Assembly (NCBI GenBank): GCA_963170055.1
Contig: CAUJGJ010000242.1
Location: forward strand, 7,023,359-7,087,358
Reading direction: 5' to 3'
DNA length: 64,000 nucleotides
Source of the DNA: Halisarca cf. caerulea
Lineage: Eukaryota > Porifera > Demospongiae > Chondrillida > Halisarcidae
The notes under the pieces were generated by a model. That model made no database searches, was not told the origin of the DNA, and worked only from the letters and a program-made list of their open reading frames with translations. A program made the translations under genes and the position numbers. Below are positions 61,310 through 64,000 of the stretch, piece after piece. Within the stretch, counting starts at the first letter, position 1. Each line of letters starts with the position of its first letter.

Positions 61310-62480
61310 ATACCTCTTTGAAGAGGGATCTGCGGTGGATGTCATCTACCTTGATTTTAAGAAGGCATTTGATACTGTTCCTCACAACGAGTTACTCTAC
61401 AAATTGTGGTGAATAGGGATAACTGAACAACTGTGGCTTCTTTTCAAAGCTATTTGTCTAATCGTCAGCCTTCCACCGAAATTGACAATATATACTCCAC
61501 CACGTGCACCCTCCCAGTCATTTCTGGAGTTCCTCAGGGTAGCATACCCAGGCCCCACCTATTTTTGATCTACATTAATGACCTCCCAAATTGCATCAAT
61601 TATTCTACCCCATGCCTATCTGCAGAAGACTCCAAGCTAATCTCTGCAGCGCATATCTTGTTGCAATGCAGCAGCCAACTCCAATCAGATATTGGCTCCA
61701 TAGATGAATGGTGTTCCACTTGGAAAATCTCAACAAATCCATCTAAATGTGCTTGCATAAGAATTCCCACTATCAGCTAACAATAATCTTGATCCCATGT
61801 ACTCACTAATTGACACGTACTATCCTACCTGCACTAACCTGCCACCAAGACGTGGGAGTATATTGGTCTCCAATAACTTATCTTGGTGAAACCACCTCCA
61901 ATCCATCTGTGCAACAGCATATAAATCCGCCATGCAACTTTATCCAGAGATGCATACGTCCCCACCAATCATGAATCCAACTAAGAGAATCACTGTTCAT
62001 CTCCCTAGTCAGGAGTAGATTAACCTACTGTTCGTAACTTTGGAGACCTCATCTGACAACAGACATATCATAATGATTGAGAAAGTCCAAAGACAAGCCA
62101 CTAGGTACATAGTTCAAGATTATAGTTACACAATCAACTACGAAGACTGATTAGTCCAACTTGAGATGCTGCCTTTGACGTACTGGCTAGAATGGCAGGA
62201 TATTACTTCTCTTCATAGTAAAATGCATTCAAAACCCATCCAACAATTTCAATATATTTGATTATCTCTCTTTCAGATCATCATCAAGAAGATTTAAGTC
62301 TTCAAACAAACTCCAATTTAACTTCAGACGTTCTACACCCACTAAGCACTTCTTCTTCAATTAAATTGTTAGATTGTTCAATTCACTGCCCGGCCAGGAT
62401 TGATTTGTCACTACCATTTACAAGTATCGAAAAGCTCTAACCACCTTCTGGGACCATTTTAGACACAACTTTTATCCTAA
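61310..62480 (+). pseudogene. decayed non-LTR retrotransposon (reverse transcriptase relic)
   Basis: The plus-strand pieces, in order, are VDVIYLDFKKAFDTVPHNELL (motif A), a stop and a frameshift near 61410-61435, then YLSNRQ, ISGVPQGSI (motif B), LIYINDLP, and a position where the catalytic F/YADD motif reads SAEDSK. IDEWCSTWKISTNPSKC follows. Later fragments include VSNNLSW. This is the LINE-type arrangement (CR1/L2/jockey-like). The lost catalytic box and broken frame show it is inactive. Confidence 0.85.
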
Positions 62481-62759
62481 TCTTGCATGTATCTACCACT
62501 ATGTGTGTCCTTGTTATAAGTGACATTTATATGACTATTTCCTGTAGCATCACTAATACGTATAATGTTTATTAATTTTGAGTATGTCCTAAAACTTAAC
62601 TTCATTGCCTCTCGCTCATTTTCTAGTGTCACTTAGTATAATACATTTTTGTAAAGCCATGCACTTGCTTTTTTGCTACACCAACGTTTGGTATTAGACC
62701 AACAGTCATCCAAATAGGTAAATGATTGAAATACCATAATAGTATCCGACGTCCGGTCT

Positions 62760-62767
62760 CCGGAAGT
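62760..62767 (+). promoter_or_regulatory. ETS-type motif upstream of GNPNAT1
   Basis: CCGGAAGT lies about 85 bp upstream of the ATG, in a locally GC-richer stretch with a cgcgcc box. This is typical of housekeeping promoters; motif evidence only. Confidence 0.4.
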
Positions 62768-62849
62768 AATATCTCATCAACGCGCCATTGTAGTTTTGAA
62801 AGGAAATAATTCGCCAGTAGTAGTAGACTGTGACTGTTCCAGCAAAACG

Positions 62850-63840
62850 ATGGGAGAATCTTGCGCGCTGTTCGAAAGCACTTTACTGGAGACTATGGAT
62901 TACTCTTCTCTAGAGTGTTTCAAACGCCATGGAATTAGTTACAACCATCCTGGGGACGGGCTAAGAATGAGACCATTGGAAAGAGAAGATTACGAGAAAG
63001 GGTACATCACTCTGTTATCACAGCTAACTAAAGTTGGTGATGTCTCTAGGCTAAAATTTGAACAACGTTTTGATGAAATGAAGAATAACCCGGGTTCATA
63101 CTACATCATAGTGGTTGAAGTACGTAAGTATCAAAGGCTGGGTCTTGTTAATTTTTAGTGCAACACGTACATTGCGTACGTCAATAGACACTCCAACCAA
63201 CGTAGGTTAGTGTATCCATAGATACTCTATACTACAGAGTATAGAGTATCTATGGTACGTGTATTGGCTGGTTACAAGATCCTTATTCATTTTTAGGTTC
63301 AACAACCTCTACAACTTTAGCTCTTTCTTTACTTCCTTTTACATGCATACACTATGTGGTGTTCTACACCTTTTTATTGTTTTCTTGCATCTTTTTGTTA
63401 GTTAGGTAACACCATTTTTGGCTTCCCTGGTATTCCCTCACCTTCCTGAATTTTTAACATTTTATGTGCGACTTCCCTTCACCAAGTGTCGAGGCATAAT
63501 ACCAGGACTTGCTACATATACAACGCATTTAACTTTGTCTACTAATGATGTGGCTCCCTGCCCCATGTTTGCCCCGTGGTGGTGTTAAAAGTCAATAAGG
63601 AACCAGATAGGCATAATAGTCCTGTTGGGCAAGATGTATTTAATTACATTTAGAGGTGCTTATACAACCTCACAGCCTATGATGTAGGCTATATAATATT
63701 ATGCATCAGGTTTATTCACTTTCCAATGCTTGTGTCATTTGTATGTATGCCTCACATACACAATTTGTAACAGTCTTTTGTGTCCTGTACATACACATTA
63801 TAGGACTGATTTGCTCATGGATGCACGCACGCATGCACAT

Positions 63841-63874
<34 letters not shown>

Positions 63875-64000
63875 GCCTCACTTTGTATGTATCTGATTGT
63901 GGAATTTTGATATATTTCTTGACAAACAAGATTGTACTTCCTTTACAGGATATAGCTGAAAGCAAAATTGTGTGTTCTGCAACTTTGCTCATAGAGAGGA
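62850..64000 (+). CDS. GNPNAT1: Glucosamine 6-phosphate N-acetyltransferase, 5' part
   Basis: Exon 1 is 62850-63119 (90 codons). Exon 2 begins at 63949 and runs off the window. The start is the first ATG in frame; upstream the frame opens only at TTG. The protein begins MGESCALFESTLL and continues with HPGDGLRMRPLEREDYEKGY, LSQLTKVGDVS, FDEMKN and YYIIVVE|DIAESKIVCSATLLIE. This is the N-terminal half of the GNA1 family. The donor is GAA|gtacgt; a second gtaagt four bases later would break the frame. The enzyme acetylates glucosamine 6-phosphate with acetyl-CoA, a cytosolic step towards UDP-GlcNAc, glycans and chitin. The acetyl-CoA-binding half lies beyond the window. Confidence 0.93.
63216..63255. 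repeat. perfect 18-bp inverted repeat, 4-bp loop
   Basis: ccatagatactctatact, then acag, then its exact reverse complement. It lies in GNPNAT1 intron 1 and would form a strong hairpin. Confidence 0.95.
63843..63873. repeat. (CA)n microsatellite
   Basis: Short CA array in GNPNAT1 intron 1, preceded by cacgcacgcatgcacatg. Confidence 0.95.

Larger units (their letters stand above)
56651..62849. other. intergenic retroelement graveyard
   Basis: Between the coiled-coil gene and GNPNAT1. It begins with AT-rich sequence and a CG-interrupted CA tract (about 56860-56910). Then come a foldback element, a (TA)n run near 57918, the two reverse transcriptase relics and the paired retroelement ORF tails, listed separately. 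Five tandem cctaa units sit at about 57747-57771. No functional host gene seen. Confidence 0.6.

Noticed and set aside
42205..64000. Possible functional link between the GNAT gene and GNPNAT1
   Set aside because: Both have GNAT folds, but they belong to different subfamilies and are separated by two unrelated genes and a repeat region.
1..64000. CRISPR arrays, operons, tRNA or rRNA genes
   Set aside because: None seen. Repeats are simple-sequence or transposon-derived, and the gene structure is eukaryotic. tRNAs were only scanned by eye, so a missed one is possible.

Overview
This is eukaryotic, intron-rich, AT-rich genomic DNA. Nine protein genes can be followed exon by exon with GT-AG introns and consistent reading phase. 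They include CEP78, class C GABA-B-type receptors, gamma-glutamyl hydrolase, GNPNAT1 and an IgGFc-binding-type domain, which points to an animal. The absence of vertebrate-type repeats, the very dense small inverted-repeat elements, a geranylgeranyl-reductase-type flavoprotein and paired GABA-B-like receptors fit an early-branching invertebrate. A sponge is the best guess (inference, moderate confidence).

Layout: 1-171 is the end of an exon of an IgGFc-binding-domain protein (+). 2471-11752 (-) is a 7-exon geranylgeranyl-reductase-family FAD oxidoreductase with an N-terminal membrane anchor. 11753-16566 is repeat-rich spacer with one isolated collagen-like exon. 16567-22216 (+) is a complete 9-exon gamma-glutamyl hydrolase. 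23836-30753 and 34599-40138 (both -) are tandem 14-exon GABA-B-like receptors with the same exon plan. 42205-42747 (-) is an intronless GNAT acetyltransferase, head-to-head with CEP78 (42860-48702, +, 14 exons) across only 112 bp. 49129-56650 (+) is a 13-exon coiled-coil protein I do not recognise. 56651-62700 is a graveyard of retroelements: two non-LTR reverse transcriptase relics and two related retroelement ORF tails. 62850 to the window end is the start of GNPNAT1 (+).

The genes do not form a pathway. They are ordinary neighbours with roles in folate turnover, isoprenoid reduction, GABA-like signalling, centrosome/cilium and UDP-GlcNAc synthesis. Two local arrangements stand out: the receptor tandem, with patchy near-identity, and the bidirectional GNAT/CEP78 promoter. 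Many introns carry MITEs with TA-CAGT or TA-CTGT ends (Tc1/mariner-like), long CA/GT microsatellites and duplicated exon edges. No RNA gene, CRISPR array or bacterial-type feature was seen. All exon coordinates were read by eye from splice motifs, phase and remembered family similarity; no alignment was run.
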